The notes under the pieces were generated by a model that was not told the DNA's origin, ran no database searches, and was given only the letters and a program-made list of their open reading frames with translations. A stretch of 64,000 nt of DNA from Alteromonas halophila (GTDB taxonomy: Bacteria > Pseudomonadota > Gammaproteobacteria > Enterobacterales > Alteromonadaceae), in the NCBI RefSeq assembly GCF_014651815.1, contig NZ_BMXP01000009.1, positions 62,001-126,000 on the forward strand. Direction: 5' to 3'. Numbering within the stretch: position 1 is the first letter of the stretch; each line of letters starts with the position of its first letter. The translations under genes were made by a program, and so were the position numbers. Below are positions 9,510 to 18,079 of the stretch, piece by piece.

Positions 9510-10397
9510 TCAAAGCGTAAGCCGTGGCTGAATAAAGTCTAAAAATGCAGATATACGCGACGAAACGGCGCTGTTTTTATAGTACACAGCATGCACCGGC
9601 TCCCGGCGGTTGGGACTGACAATATCATCGGCAAAAACCGGAATTAACGTGCCTTCGTTAATGTCTTTTTGCACCATAAAGTTGGAAAGCAACGCCAGGC
9701 CCTGCCCCGCGATGCAAAGCTGCCTGATTGTTTCACCGCTTGATGCACGAAGGCTGTAACGCAAATCTATGTCTTGCCTGAGTGGCCATGTATTTAAACC
9801 AGGTGAGTCACTAAAGCCAATCAATTTGTGGCTGTTCAAGGTGTCGGCGTCACCTGAAACCGGGTATTTCTTAAGGTATTGCGGACTTGCCACGATATGC
9901 AGCCTACTCTTACCAAGGTTTCGTGCGTGTAAATTTGAGTCGCTTAAATCGCCAATGCGTATAGCAATGTCTGTTTTGTGCTCCAGAAGATCAATAATAC
10001 TGTCATGCGATGTGAGATCGAGGGAAACATCGGGAAAGGCTTCACTAAATTCCGCAACTAACGGTGCTAGCTGATGAAAAACAAACGGGCTGGCGGCATC
10101 AACCCGAAGCTTACCCGAAGGCGCACGCTTAAGCAGGCGCAGGGCTTCCTCGCCCTTTTCCAGAACATTTAATCCGTCTCTGGCATGCTGCAGAAACAAT
10201 GCCCCTTCTTCAGTAAGCTCGAGCCGGCGGGTGGTGCGGTTTAGCAGCGTTACATCGAGCGTTGCTTCCAGTCGCGTCACTGCCCGGCTTATCTTAGCGA
10301 CCTGCTGATTTAACAGATTAGCCGCACTCGAAAAACTGCCCGTGTCCACCACGGTGAGAAACGCTTCTAGATCTTCTGTTTTGGATGAAACGGGCAT
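9510..10397 (-). CDS. LysR-family regulator, YafC/CrgA-like branch
   Basis: About 295 residues from ATG 10397 (a GTG sits one codon upstream). The N-terminal HTH (DLEAFLTVVDTGSFSSAANLL, then VAKISRAVTRLEATLDVTLLNRTTRRLELTEEG) is typical of the large CrgA-type LysR group. The effector domain follows, with FPDVSLDLTSHDSIIDLLE and a C-terminal LIPVFADDIV. It is divergent from the MFS pump at 10587. Genes in this group commonly control a neighbouring exporter or aldehyde/quinone reductase, so the 10587-13957 operon is the likely target. A palindrome lies 26-40 bp upstream of its start. Confidence 0.9.
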   Translation of the reverse strand: MPVSSKTEDLEAFLTVVDTGSFSSAANLLNQQVAKISRAVTRLEATLDVTLLNRTTRRLELTEEGALFLQHARDGLNVLEKGEEALRLLKRAPSGKLRVDAASPFVFHQLAPLVAEFSEAFPDVSLDLTSHDSIIDLLEHKTDIAIRIGDLSDSNLHARNLGKSRLHIVASPQYLKKYPVSGDADTLNSHKLIGFSDSPGLNTWPLRQDIDLRYSLRASSGETIRQLCIAGQGLALLSNFMVQKDINEGTLIPVFADDIVSPNRREPVHAVYYKNSAVSSRISAFLDFIQPRLTL

Positions 10398-10422
10398 CAC
10401 ACACCTTACATTTTCAATAATT

Positions 10423-10437
10423 ACAAAAGTATTTTGT
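10423..10437. promoter_or_regulatory. Palindrome ACAAAA-gta-TTTTGT, candidate LysR site
   Basis: A perfect inverted repeat with 6-bp arms and a 3-bp centre, just upstream of the LysR start and within the divergent LysR/MFS intergenic region. The size and position suit a LysR autoregulatory site. There is no direct evidence of binding. Confidence 0.35.
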
Positions 10438-10586
10438 CATTAATACTGTTTTTCGCAAACAACAATATCGTCAAACTGTATGCACTGTATTAACGACCGC
10501 CAGGAGCGAGGTGTTGGCTCTTAGGCCAGGTCTGGGCACTGCTATAGCCGCCCACAACGTTACTTATTATTACGAGGACAAACGAT

Positions 10587-11777
10587 ATGCCTATTGCATT
10601 ATTTGCGTTAACCCTCAGTGCGTTCGCTATTGGCACGACTGAGTTTGTTATTGTTGGGCTGGTCCCGACTATTGCGACCGATCTTGGCGTTACATTGCCC
10701 AGCGCGGGCTTACTGGTAAGCCTGTATGCCGTTGGTGTGGCGGTGGGCGCGCCTGTTTTAACGGCCTTAACCGGAAAATGGAACAGAAAGCACGTACTGC
10801 TGAGCCTTATGGCGCTGTTTGTTGCCGGCAACCTGCTGGCATGGCAGGCCCCTAGCTATGAGAGCTTAATACTGGCGCGCATTCTTACTGGTCTGGCGCA
10901 CGGTGTGTTCTTTTCTATTGGTTCTACAATTGCCACCGGTTTAGTGGCGAAAGAAAAAGAAGCCAGCGCGATTGCCATCATGTTTACCGGCCTCACCGTC
11001 GCACTGGTTACAGGTGTCCCTCTGGGCACGTGGATTGGCCAGAACTTTGGCTGGCGTGCCACGTTTCTGGTGGTATCGGCACTCGGCACAATTGCGCTTA
11101 TCGGAAGCGCGCTGCTGGTACCGAACAACTTAAAGCAAAGTAAGCCAGCAACGCTTGGTGAGCAGGTGAAGGTGTTGGTTCAGCCGCGTTTGGTGTTGGT
11201 GTACCTCATGACCATCCTTGGCTATGGTGGGACATTTACCGCGTTTACCTACCTTGCCCCCATCTTACAACAGGAAGCCGGATTCGCGCCCTCCGCTATT
11301 AGCTTGATCATGCTGGTTTACGGCGCGTCTGTTGCCGTGGGGAATATTTATGGCGGTAAACTGGCTGACAAAAAAGGCCCCATTCGTGCGCTCAGTATTA
11401 TTTTCTCCGCATTAGCTGTCATTTTGTTTGCCCTGACCTTTGCCATGGAGAGTAAAGTTGCCGCAGTCATCACCGTGCTGGTGTGGGGCGCCTTCGCCTT
11501 CGGTAACGTGCCAGGTCTGCAAGTCTATGTGGTGCAGCTTGCCGAGAAGTTTACGCCAAATGCGGTTGATGTTGCCTCCGGCCTGAATATCGCTGCATTC
11601 AACATTGGTATTGCTGTGGGCTCAGTTGTCGGCGGCGCCATTGTCGATGGTATGCAGTTATCTGATACCGCCTGGATTGGTGCGCTGATTTCTGTTGCCG
11701 CACTGATGGCGACACGCTACAGCGGACACCTTGATAAACGTGCGCTGAAAAACACAGCTGACACCGCCAGCGCATAG
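10587..11777 (+). CDS. MFS efflux transporter, DHA1 (AraJ/YdhP-like)
   Basis: 396 residues with about 12 transmembrane helices and no large loops. The opening FALTLSAFAIGTTEFVIVGLVPTIA is the DHA1 helix 1 signature (Gly-Thr-Glu-Phe). The loop 2-3 motif TGKWNRKHVLL gives the conserved acidic/basic gate, and helix 5 has the antiporter motif C-like TGVPLGTWIGQNFGWRATF. A drug or metabolite/proton antiporter of the inner membrane is predicted; the substrate is unknown. ATG 10587 follows a weak purine run. It is the first gene of an operon with a broken monooxygenase, an AKR and a quinone reductase, and is divergent from a LysR gene. Confidence 0.9.
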   Translation: MPIALFALTLSAFAIGTTEFVIVGLVPTIATDLGVTLPSAGLLVSLYAVGVAVGAPVLTALTGKWNRKHVLLSLMALFVAGNLLAWQAPSYESLILARILTGLAHGVFFSIGSTIATGLVAKEKEASAIAIMFTGLTVALVTGVPLGTWIGQNFGWRATFLVVSALGTIALIGSALLVPNNLKQSKPATLGEQVKVLVQPRLVLVYLMTILGYGGTFTAFTYLAPILQQEAGFAPSAISLIMLVYGASVAVGNIYGGKLADKKGPIRALSIIFSALAVILFALTFAMESKVAAVITVLVWGAFAFGNVPGLQVYVVQLAEKFTPNAVDVASGLNIAAFNIGIAVGSVVGGAIVDGMQLSDTAWIGALISVAALMATRYSGHLDKRALKNTADTASA

Positions 11778-11786
11778 GAGAACACG

Positions 11787-12096
11787 ATGAGCACAACGTT
11801 TAATAGGTTGGCGCACCATACTTTCTCTATTGGTGTTGAGCTCCCTTTGGATAATGACTGGGCCCGCTTAGACACAACCAAAGGTACGCCGTTTGGCGTG
11901 TAAAGACGATGAAGCGCCGATAAAACGCCACCGGTTCGGGGTTGAAACAGGTGTCAATGGACTTATCGAAGAACTCAGCGCAATGAAGAAAGCCGGTGTC
12001 GACCATATTGGGTTGCACTTCAGACGTAACACACAACCCGTAGAACAGGCAATGCAACACATCGCCGCGTATGTACTGCCTCATTTTCACAAGTAA
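11787..12096 (+). pseudogene. Luciferase-like (LLM-class) monooxygenase with the core deleted
   Basis: The first frame (ATG 11787, after AGGAG) encodes 38 residues, MSTTFNRLAHHTFSIGVELP through TKGTPFGV, then TAA. This matches the N-terminus of LLM-class flavin oxidoreductases of about 330 residues. In another frame, 11893-12096 encodes the matching C-terminus: GVNGLIEELSAMKKAGVDHI, GLHFRRNTQPVE and LPHFHK. The intervening TIM barrel, roughly 230-250 codons, is absent and the two ends are out of frame. It is therefore an internal-deletion pseudogene inside an otherwise intact operon. The flanking genes keep normal spacing, so a recent clean deletion is likely. Confidence 0.8.
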
Positions 12097-12118
12097 CCAA
12101 AACCAACCTGGAGAAATT

Positions 12119-12943
12119 ATGACGACGACAAATCAGTCAGCATCCAACATTCCATCGCTGGGTGTAGGCACCTTTCGCTTAAAAGACGATGAGGCCTATG
12201 ACAGTGTAACCATGGCGCTTAACGTCGGTTTCCGGCATATCGATACGGCGCAAATTTACGGCAACGAAGACGCCGTTGGTCGTGCAATTAAAGACAGCGA
12301 GGTCGCACGCGAAGACTTATTCGTTACCACCAAAGTGTGGAACGACAAGCTGAATAAAGCGAATTTTGTTGATAGCGTGCAAGAGAGTCTGACTAAGCTT
12401 CAACTGTCGTATGTCGATCTATTGCTCATTCACTGGCCGTCACCAGAGAACGGTGAAAGCATGGAAGAGTACTTAGGCGAATTGCTGCGTGTTAAAGAAA
12501 TGGGACTGACTAAAGAGATCGGTATTTCTAACTTTACGGTTGCTCAGATTGAAGAAGCCGTCAGCATTTTAGGTGAAGGTGTGATATCGACCAACCAGGT
12601 AGAAGTCCACCCTTACCTCACCAATGAAAAAGTGCGGGCCGCATGTGACAAGCACGGCATTGTGGTGACAGGGTATATGCCATTTGCCGTCGGAAAGGTG
12701 TTAAAAGATGACACCATTATCAACATTGCAGACAAGCACGGCGTCAGCGCCGCAGAAGTTGTCGTGGCATGGGAGCTGGCGCATGGTCTGGTGACGATTC
12801 CTTCATCAACCAAACGCAAAAACCTTGAAACCAATTTCAAAGCACAGACGCTGACACTTGATGCAGACGATATCGCCAGAATAGACGCATTAGACCGCGG
12901 TGATCGTCAGGCGGATCCGGACTTTTCACCTGCCTGGGACTAG
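12119..12943 (+). CDS. Aldo/keto reductase, DkgB-like
   Basis: 274 residues from ATG 12119 (Shine-Dalgarno GGAGAAATT). It reduces aldehydes/ketones with NADPH in a TIM barrel. The catalytic tetrad is complete: Asp42 and Tyr47 (HIDTAQIYGNE), Lys72 (TTKVW) and His105 (LLIHWP). EIGISNFTVAQIEEA and the C-terminal IPSSTKRKNLETNF phosphate-binding motif fit the 2,5-diketo-D-gluconate reductase B branch, whose members also reduce methylglyoxal. It lies in an operon with an MFS pump, the LLM remnant and a quinone reductase. The physiological substrate is not fixed by sequence. Confidence 0.92.
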   Translation: MTTTNQSASNIPSLGVGTFRLKDDEAYDSVTMALNVGFRHIDTAQIYGNEDAVGRAIKDSEVAREDLFVTTKVWNDKLNKANFVDSVQESLTKLQLSYVDLLLIHWPSPENGESMEEYLGELLRVKEMGLTKEIGISNFTVAQIEEAVSILGEGVISTNQVEVHPYLTNEKVRAACDKHGIVVTGYMPFAVGKVLKDDTIINIADKHGVSAAEVVVAWELAHGLVTIPSSTKRKNLETNFKAQTLTLDADDIARIDALDRGDRQADPDFSPAWD

Positions 12944-12947
12944 TCCA

Positions 12948-12978
12948 GGAAGCCACGCGCTGCAAAGCGCTGGCTTCC
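12948..12978 (+). terminator. Hairpin after the AKR gene
   Basis: GGAAGCCA-c-GCGCT, loop gcaa, AGCGC-TGGCTTCC: a 13-bp stem with one bulged C, beginning five bases after the AKR stop. No long T run follows (TTCGT), so it may attenuate or stabilise mRNA ends and not fully terminate before the next gene at 13022. Confidence 0.5.
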
Positions 12979-13021
12979 TTCGTACCTGGCAAAATATCTG
13001 ATGTAATATGCAGGAGCTTAT

Positions 13022-13957
13022 ATGCAGACCAACGTATGGCAGTTTGAACACGCCGGCAGCGCGCTGTCGCAGGACGAGCGAGCCCTTAATGCACCAGGCA
13101 CAGGCCGCATTGTTGTGCGCAATTATGCAATTGGTATCAATCCGGTCGACTGGAAATTTATTGATGACAACCCACGTGACTGGCAAACCGGTCATGTACC
13201 CGGTGTCGATGGCGCGGGTGTCGTTGTTGCGCTGGGTGAAGGTGTTGATCCGGAACTGATGGGGAAGCATGTTGTTTATCATCATAGCCTGGGCGAAAAC
13301 GGCAGCTTTGCCGAACACAGTGAAGTGTACGCCGGCCGTGTAATGGCTATTCCCGATAGCGTTGATTTTGCGTTAGCCGCGGCGCTTCCCTGCCCCTTGC
13401 TGACCGCGTGGCAGGCGTTCAGTAAAGTGCCGCTAAGAAAAGGGGCGAGCGTATTAGTCAGTGGTATGGGCGCAGTCAATAAGCTGCTTGTTCAGATGCT
13501 GGCCAAAGCCGGTTTCGATGTTCATGTCATATCCGGCAGCTTCACACAGAACCAGGCTGACGACATGGGCGTAAAAGCTATTCACCGGGCCAGACCTGAA
13601 GGACACACGTTCTATGCGGTGTTTGATGCAAATGGCCCTGACTATGCCGCGTCACTGGTACCGCTGCTCGACGCCAACGGCCATGTCGTGAGTATTCTGG
13701 GTCGTATTGAAGAGCCTGTAGACGCTCCCTTTACCCGCACAATTTCTTATCACGAAATTGCGCTTGGCGCACTTCACGATTACGGTGACGCATCGCAATG
13801 GCAGCGTCTCATGAAAGACGGTGAAGCCCTGCTTAATCAGGTTGCTGCGCAGGATTTGGTTGTAGAAGCCCCGCACCTTTTCGATTTTGATAATTTAAAC
13901 AACGCCCTTCGTTTTTCTAAAGAAGATAAACGTAAGGCGGTTGTCACTGTGTCATAA
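13022..13957 (+). CDS. Zinc-free MDR-family quinone reductase/alcohol dehydrogenase-like protein
   Basis: 311 residues. The N-terminal GroES-like half has NYAIGINPVDWKFIDDNP and HVPGVDGAGVVVALGEGV. The Rossmann half has ALPCPLLTAWQAFSKVPLRKGASVLVSGMGAVNKLLVQMLAKAGFDVHVISGS. The nucleotide loop reads SGMGAVN where canonical members have GxGGVG. No structural or catalytic Zn Cys/His set is present, as in QOR/zeta-crystallin-type NADPH quinone reductases. The start is ATG 13022 with GCAGGAG upstream. Last gene of the MFS-LLM-AKR operon. Cytosolic; substrate unknown. Confidence 0.82.
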   Translation: MQTNVWQFEHAGSALSQDERALNAPGTGRIVVRNYAIGINPVDWKFIDDNPRDWQTGHVPGVDGAGVVVALGEGVDPELMGKHVVYHHSLGENGSFAEHSEVYAGRVMAIPDSVDFALAAALPCPLLTAWQAFSKVPLRKGASVLVSGMGAVNKLLVQMLAKAGFDVHVISGSFTQNQADDMGVKAIHRARPEGHTFYAVFDANGPDYAASLVPLLDANGHVVSILGRIEEPVDAPFTRTISYHEIALGALHDYGDASQWQRLMKDGEALLNQVAAQDLVVEAPHLFDFDNLNNALRFSKEDKRKAVVTVS

Positions 13958-14360
13958 GCCAGCAATGGCCGACGTTAATACCGTGATTTAGTGTTAGCCG
14001 GTTTGTATTACCTTTCGCGCCAGCGACAGACTACTCTGGGGTTACCCGAGGTGCTCTGTCGCCAGGCGCCGCCAACAACAGCGCCAATGATGAAGCTGCC
14101 ACTGACTCCAGGCCAGTATCGAAAGACTCAGCAGTGATAATGCTAGTAATGCTACAACCTTACAAGCGTGCAAAACTGCCTGCTAAAACAGCACTCCCAG
14201 CCTGAGTAAAGCAAGGTGCGTCGCCCGGCGCAGTTAACTTGCTCACCATTAGCAAACAGAATGAGTACACCCCGCCATTCAGTTTACATTGTCATTACAG
14301 CACTAATTATATGATTTAATTTACTTTTATTCTTTCCTGTGTCTGACACCTGCCAACCAC
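13958..14360. other. Non-coding stretch with a long imperfect hairpin at 14017-14069
   Basis: No credible gene. GCGCCAGCGACAGA (14017-14030) pairs with TCTGTCGC-ca-GGCGC (14055-14069), and the loop itself contains a small GGG/CCC stem. The hairpin follows the quinone reductase stop by 60 bp and probably protects or ends that transcript; no T tract is present. The rest is AT-richer promoter DNA leading to the porin control module. Confidence 0.45.
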
Positions 14361-14428
14361 TTGTTAACAAAGTGTTGACTATTCTGTTACCGCATGGTCA
14401 TATGCTCACACTTTGGGCATATGACCAT
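14361..14428 (+). promoter_or_regulatory. Porin promoter with 12-bp-arm palindromic operator (module copy 1)
   Basis: TTGTTAAC sits just above a -35 TTGACT (14375-14380), then 17 bp, then a -10-like TCATAT (14398-14403). The -10 lies inside a perfect inverted repeat, ATGGTCATATGC (14394-14405) and GCATATGACCAT (14417-14428), with an 11-bp centre. The same arrangement recurs at 17889 upstream of the transporter gene. An ungapped 63-bp alignment shows 18/20 identity in the upstream/-35 block and 17/23 in the operator block, at identical offset. The local SorC-family regulator is the natural candidate to bind it. Confidence 0.7.
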
Positions 14429-14525
14429 CATATATACAAAGGTGCCCTTTTCCGGGTGTAACCGGGTTTATTTTCAACTCGTCAGCGCTGTAACTGACCG
14501 ATGACAGGAATATCAGGAGTAAAGT

Positions 14526-15935
14526 ATGTGGATAGTCGATTTCAACGAGCCAATTACGTCACCGCCGATAAAAACAATGCGTAAGATTATCGCTGGAGGA
14601 ATGATTGCAGCGTCGGTTGCTCCCGGCGTATTCGCCGATGAACTAAGCAACCCCAGGCCAATGTACACACCGCCTAGTCAGCCTAATGAATTTTTGGATG
14701 GCAGGGTTCAGGTGAACTTTCTGGCACTGCAGAATTATCAGGCTATTCAGGCCAAAGAGAGCGCATTCAGACCTGAAGATGAAGTGCAGTCAGATGGCTT
14801 CGGCCGGTTGCGGGTTAATCTGATGTTTAAATTCAGAATCACTGAACATATCACCGCGGATATCGATATTGCTGAAGAGCCGAACGACTTTGGTAACAAT
14901 GGTGATCGCGACTTTTCGTTTCATCAGGACTTTGCTGGTATTGAGTTCGACCTGCTGGGCTTAACCGGAACACAAAAGCACAATAACAGTCTGGTACTTC
15001 GGGTAGGCAATATCGGCGCGGCCCCCTTTCAGTTTAAGGGGTTTCAGGACGGCGCAGATAATCAGGGCAATGCGCTTATCGGTAATGGCATTACCGATTA
15101 TGCCACCGCCGAAAACGGTATTCAGTTAAGTTATGGGCAACGCTACGATGCCGGGTTGCTCAGCGCCTACCGGGTAACCGGCCACATTACTACCTCCAGT
15201 TTTGGTGAAGCATTCCAGGCTGACAGGGGCTATAACTACCGGTTGCAGGGCGCGCTGGAATTTCACGGGGGCTTTAAGGCTGGGCTGAGTATGATGAAGG
15301 CCAATCAGGGCGAGCAACTGGTGTTTGAAAACGGTATTGCCAGTCTGGCAGGGGTCACCACAACCAACTATCGGTTCGGCGATGGCGAAAACTACAACTT
15401 TTCAGCGTCGCCCTCCAGTGAGCGTGACACGCATGTAGGTGCACTACCCGGACTGAATCAGACCGTGTTACAGGCTAACCTGGCGTGGCAGCCCAGCGAC
15501 CAGACCAGCATTATTCTGATGCTGGGACGTTCAACTGACGATTTCACCTTTGCTGACACACAGGGCAATGCTGTTGCCGGTATCACCTATTTTGGTACTG
15601 AGGGTGTCCGGGATCCGGCCGGTACCAGCTTTGACTCAAATCAGGTGATAAGGGCGGACGCCGCCGTAGACTACTGGGCGGTGGAAGCACAGCGGTATAT
15701 TGTGGCAGATACACTGTTCCTGGCCACCCGCTATGCGGTAGCGAAGAACACCTCTGACTTGATCGCCGACACCGACAATGAGGTAACCCGGCTTCAGATC
15801 GCGGCGGGTTACTGGATAAACAATCGTACACTGCTGAAAGTGGAATATGTCGATCAGGATGAGGGAGTCAATTCAGGGGGACAGATTGGCCAGGGATTCA
15901 GCGGCATTACGTCGGAAATTTCCGTCCGCTTTTAA
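14526..15935 (+). CDS. Outer-membrane porin-like beta-barrel protein of the sugar-alcohol locus
   Basis: 469 residues from ATG 14526, chosen because TCAGGAG precedes it. The signal peptide core begins only at residue 18 (MRKIIAGGMIAASVAPGVFA), so there is a 17-residue polar leader; ATG 14577 would give a standard signal peptide but lacks a ribosome site. The mature part has about 16 amphipathic strands with D/N-rich loops and ends SVRF (terminal Phe as in porins). It resembles carbohydrate-uptake porins by composition, and no exact family was recognised. It shares its promoter-operator module with the transporter-dehydrogenase-kinase operon, so it is probably the outer-membrane entry for the same substrate. 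Confidence 0.75.
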   Translation: MWIVDFNEPITSPPIKTMRKIIAGGMIAASVAPGVFADELSNPRPMYTPPSQPNEFLDGRVQVNFLALQNYQAIQAKESAFRPEDEVQSDGFGRLRVNLMFKFRITEHITADIDIAEEPNDFGNNGDRDFSFHQDFAGIEFDLLGLTGTQKHNNSLVLRVGNIGAAPFQFKGFQDGADNQGNALIGNGITDYATAENGIQLSYGQRYDAGLLSAYRVTGHITTSSFGEAFQADRGYNYRLQGALEFHGGFKAGLSMMKANQGEQLVFENGIASLAGVTTTNYRFGDGENYNFSASPSSERDTHVGALPGLNQTVLQANLAWQPSDQTSIILMLGRSTDDFTFADTQGNAVAGITYFGTEGVRDPAGTSFDSNQVIRADAAVDYWAVEAQRYIVADTLFLATRYAVAKNTSDLIADTDNEVTRLQIAAGYWINNRTLLKVEYVDQDEGVNSGGQIGQGFSGITSEISVRF

Positions 15936-16027
15936 GCGGTATGCCCTACCAACATGATGCCGAACCACCGCATTACACCGCACTGGCTGGCAGGGCTATA
16001 ACCTTCAGGTATGCTGCGACTCGGCGC

Positions 16028-16999
16028 TTATGCGCCTGACGACTCCCCCTCAAGTAACCTGCCTGCCGTGTACTCGTTGGTAATAAGCCCAGTGATCAAA
16101 CCGGACAACAATGCGCCACGGATGGCGGCCACTTTTTCTTCACCGGCCGCGATACCAATGACCGGCGTACGCGTAAAGCCCGAAATGGGCACGCTGGTTA
16201 CGCGCTGATTGATTTCGCAGTCAATAATATGGCCCTGCTTGTCGTAGATCCAACTGATGACTTCCCCAGTGGCCCCCTGCTCCTGCAATGTTGCCAGCTC
16301 AGCATCACCGATAAACCCATCATCATGAAGCGGTGATACGGTGCCAAGGTTCCCAATACCCACAAAAGCGACCGTAGCATCCATTGCAAGCTGCTGAACA
16401 TTTTTAACATGCGGCAGCGCGTGCCACTGCGCCTTACTGTCGGTCGAACGGGCTATTACGGGTAGCGGCATTGGGAAATACGGAGCCCCAGCACGCTCGG
16501 CCACATGGACGGCGACATCGTAACGGCTCGCCGATCCATCATCGGCAATGTTGCCCACCAGCGACACGATTTGATGATGCGGGCAATGCAACGATCGTAA
16601 CTCATCAGCGCAGGCGCGCAGTACACGCCCGGTCCCCAGCGCAATGGTTTGTGGCTCGCTTTGCTTCAGACGCCGTTCTATTTCTGCCGCGCCCGCCTGG
16701 GCGAGACCCGCTGTTGAGGATGGGTTACTGTCATCGCTAGGTACTACTTCACAATGACTAAGGCCAAACTTGTCCTGCAACTGAGTTGCCAGCTCCATGC
16801 ATTTGCGGATGGGGTGCTCGACCCGCACTCTGATAAGCCCGGCAGAAATGGATAACGCCACGAGACGCTGCGCGGATTGTCTGGAGGTGTGTAACTGACG
16901 GGCAATTTCGTCCTGCGTTTTACCCGCAACATAATACAGCCAGCCGGCACGGGCGGCATCTTCCAGTTTTCGTTCTTCACTGGCAGGCAATGTAGGCAT
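16028..16999 (-). CDS. SorC/DeoR-type sugar-binding transcriptional regulator
   Basis: 323 residues. The N-terminal HTH (about 15-60: AGWLYYVAGKTQDEIARQLH, then SRQSAQRLVALSISAGLIRV) is the SorC type. A large sugar-phosphate-isomerase-like effector domain follows, with ALGTGRVLRACADELR, SLVGNIADDGSASRYDV and GIGNLGTVSPL. The C-terminal PVIGIAAGEEKVAAIRGALLSGLITGLITNEYTA is diagnostic of the family, which binds phosphorylated sugars. Its operon partner is a HAD phosphatase 5 bp upstream. The duplicated palindromes at 14394 and 17929 are the likely targets. Effector inferred: a phosphorylated product of the pathway. Confidence 0.93.
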   Translation of the reverse strand: MPTLPASEERKLEDAARAGWLYYVAGKTQDEIARQLHTSRQSAQRLVALSISAGLIRVRVEHPIRKCMELATQLQDKFGLSHCEVVPSDDSNPSSTAGLAQAGAAEIERRLKQSEPQTIALGTGRVLRACADELRSLHCPHHQIVSLVGNIADDGSASRYDVAVHVAERAGAPYFPMPLPVIARSTDSKAQWHALPHVKNVQQLAMDATVAFVGIGNLGTVSPLHDDGFIGDAELATLQEQGATGEVISWIYDKQGHIIDCEINQRVTSVPISGFTRTPVIGIAAGEEKVAAIRGALLSGLITGLITNEYTAGRLLEGESSGA

Positions 17000-17004
17000 A
17001 CAAA

Positions 17005-17679
17005 TTAATCCGTTGAGTTGAGTAAGTGTGGAAAGGCGCGGGCAAATTCGCGCCAGTCACTAAGCGATTGACTATCGTCACTTTTTATACCGTGCAGATG
17101 ACTGCCACCGGTATAGTGCAGCCATTGCATGTTGGCCCGCTGCGCAGCTTGCAGTCCTGGTTTCGAGTCTTCGATAACCAGACAGTTTTCAGGGGCCAGA
17201 TCGCGGGTTGCAGCCACATACAAAAACAAATCCGGCGCCGGTTTCCCGTGCTTTACCAGTGACGATGTGAACACCTGATCGTCACCAAAAAACGCATCCA
17301 GGCCGGTTACGGCCAGCGCATTTCGGGTTCGTTCGGGGCTGCTGCTGGTAGCCAGTGAGTAAGGCACGGCCAGGTTAGGAAGAACGTCTAATAAGAAAGG
17401 CGTGACTGTCAGTTCACTGGTGAAAACCTCTTTAAGCCGCTCTGCGAATGCTGCTGCCAGCTCGGGGCTGACATCCAGTGCAAAATCCTGCTTAACCCGG
17501 TGTTTTACATATTCAAAACTACGCCCAAGAAAATGTTGACTAAAATAATCTGCGTCAAGGGTGATGGCATGTCTGGCGAGTAGCTCTTGCCAGACCTGCA
17601 GACTTAAGACTTCGCTGTCGATCAAAACACCATCGCAGTCGAAAATTATATGATCGGTACCAGACACCTCAGACTCCAT
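17005..17679 (-). CDS. HAD-superfamily sugar phosphatase (beta-phosphoglucomutase-like)
   Basis: 224 residues. HAD motif I IIFDCDGVLIDSE has nucleophile Asp14 and acid/base Asp16; motif II is LATSSSPERT, motif III Lys is in KHGKPAPDLF, and motif IV is VIEDSKPGLQAA. The helical cap lies between residues 20 and 90. This subfamily (YieH/YcjU/YqaB-like) dephosphorylates or isomerises small sugar phosphates. It lies 5 bp upstream of the SorC regulator and is probably cotranscribed with it. A role in clearing a sugar (alcohol) phosphate, perhaps the regulator's own effector, is inferred. The ATG at 17679 has only a weak ribosome site. Confidence 0.87.
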   Translation of the reverse strand: MESEVSGTDHIIFDCDGVLIDSEVLSLQVWQELLARHAITLDADYFSQHFLGRSFEYVKHRVKQDFALDVSPELAAAFAERLKEVFTSELTVTPFLLDVLPNLAVPYSLATSSSPERTRNALAVTGLDAFFGDDQVFTSSLVKHGKPAPDLFLYVAATRDLAPENCLVIEDSKPGLQAAQRANMQWLHYTGGSHLHGIKSDDSQSLSDWREFARAFPHLLNSTD

Positions 17680-17888
17680 TGACGTTCAGGCAATAATGCA
17701 GGTTGAGACTGCTCACTATAACCACCCTGAGCAATTAAACAAGCATTAAGCAAACTCTCATAATGCCTGCCGATGTAAACAGGTTGTTTTATTCAGAAGC
17801 CAGCACAAACACCTATACCACTGATTTATATGAATATTATTTATATTTTAAAATGACTTCAAAAATTTTTAGCGTACGACACGGCATA
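17680..17888. other. Divergent regulatory region of the HAD-SorC and transporter operons
   Basis: About 400 bp separate the HAD start from the transporter start. The left half (17680-17888) is AT-rich with no gene and must contain the promoter of the minus-strand operon; no palindrome comparable to the 17929 operator was seen there. The right half is described as the second promoter-operator module. Confidence 0.4.
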
Positions 17889-17955
17889 TTGTTAACGAAC
17901 TGTTGACTTTTCACTCAATGACTGAGAATATGCCCACAGCCTTGGCATTTGCCAA
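17889..17955 (+). promoter_or_regulatory. Transporter-operon promoter and operator (module copy 2)
   Basis: TTGTTAACGAAC then -35 TTGACT (17903-17908), 17 bp, -10-like GAATAT (17926-17931), followed by the operator half-sites ATGCC...GGCAT. A perfect palindrome TTGGCA-tt-TGCCAA covers 17942-17955. Alignment with the porin module is ungapped from the upstream element through the operator. The transcript leader would be about 140 nt to ATG 18080. Confidence 0.68.
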
Positions 17956-18079
17956 CATCATGAGCCAATGCTCACACGCATAGACAGACAATGTCGTAGT
18001 GAGTCGCTATGTGAAGAACTAACAGAACAACTGCCCAACCATGGAAGAGTTCGCAGGTTGAAAACGTGGACGAAAAATT

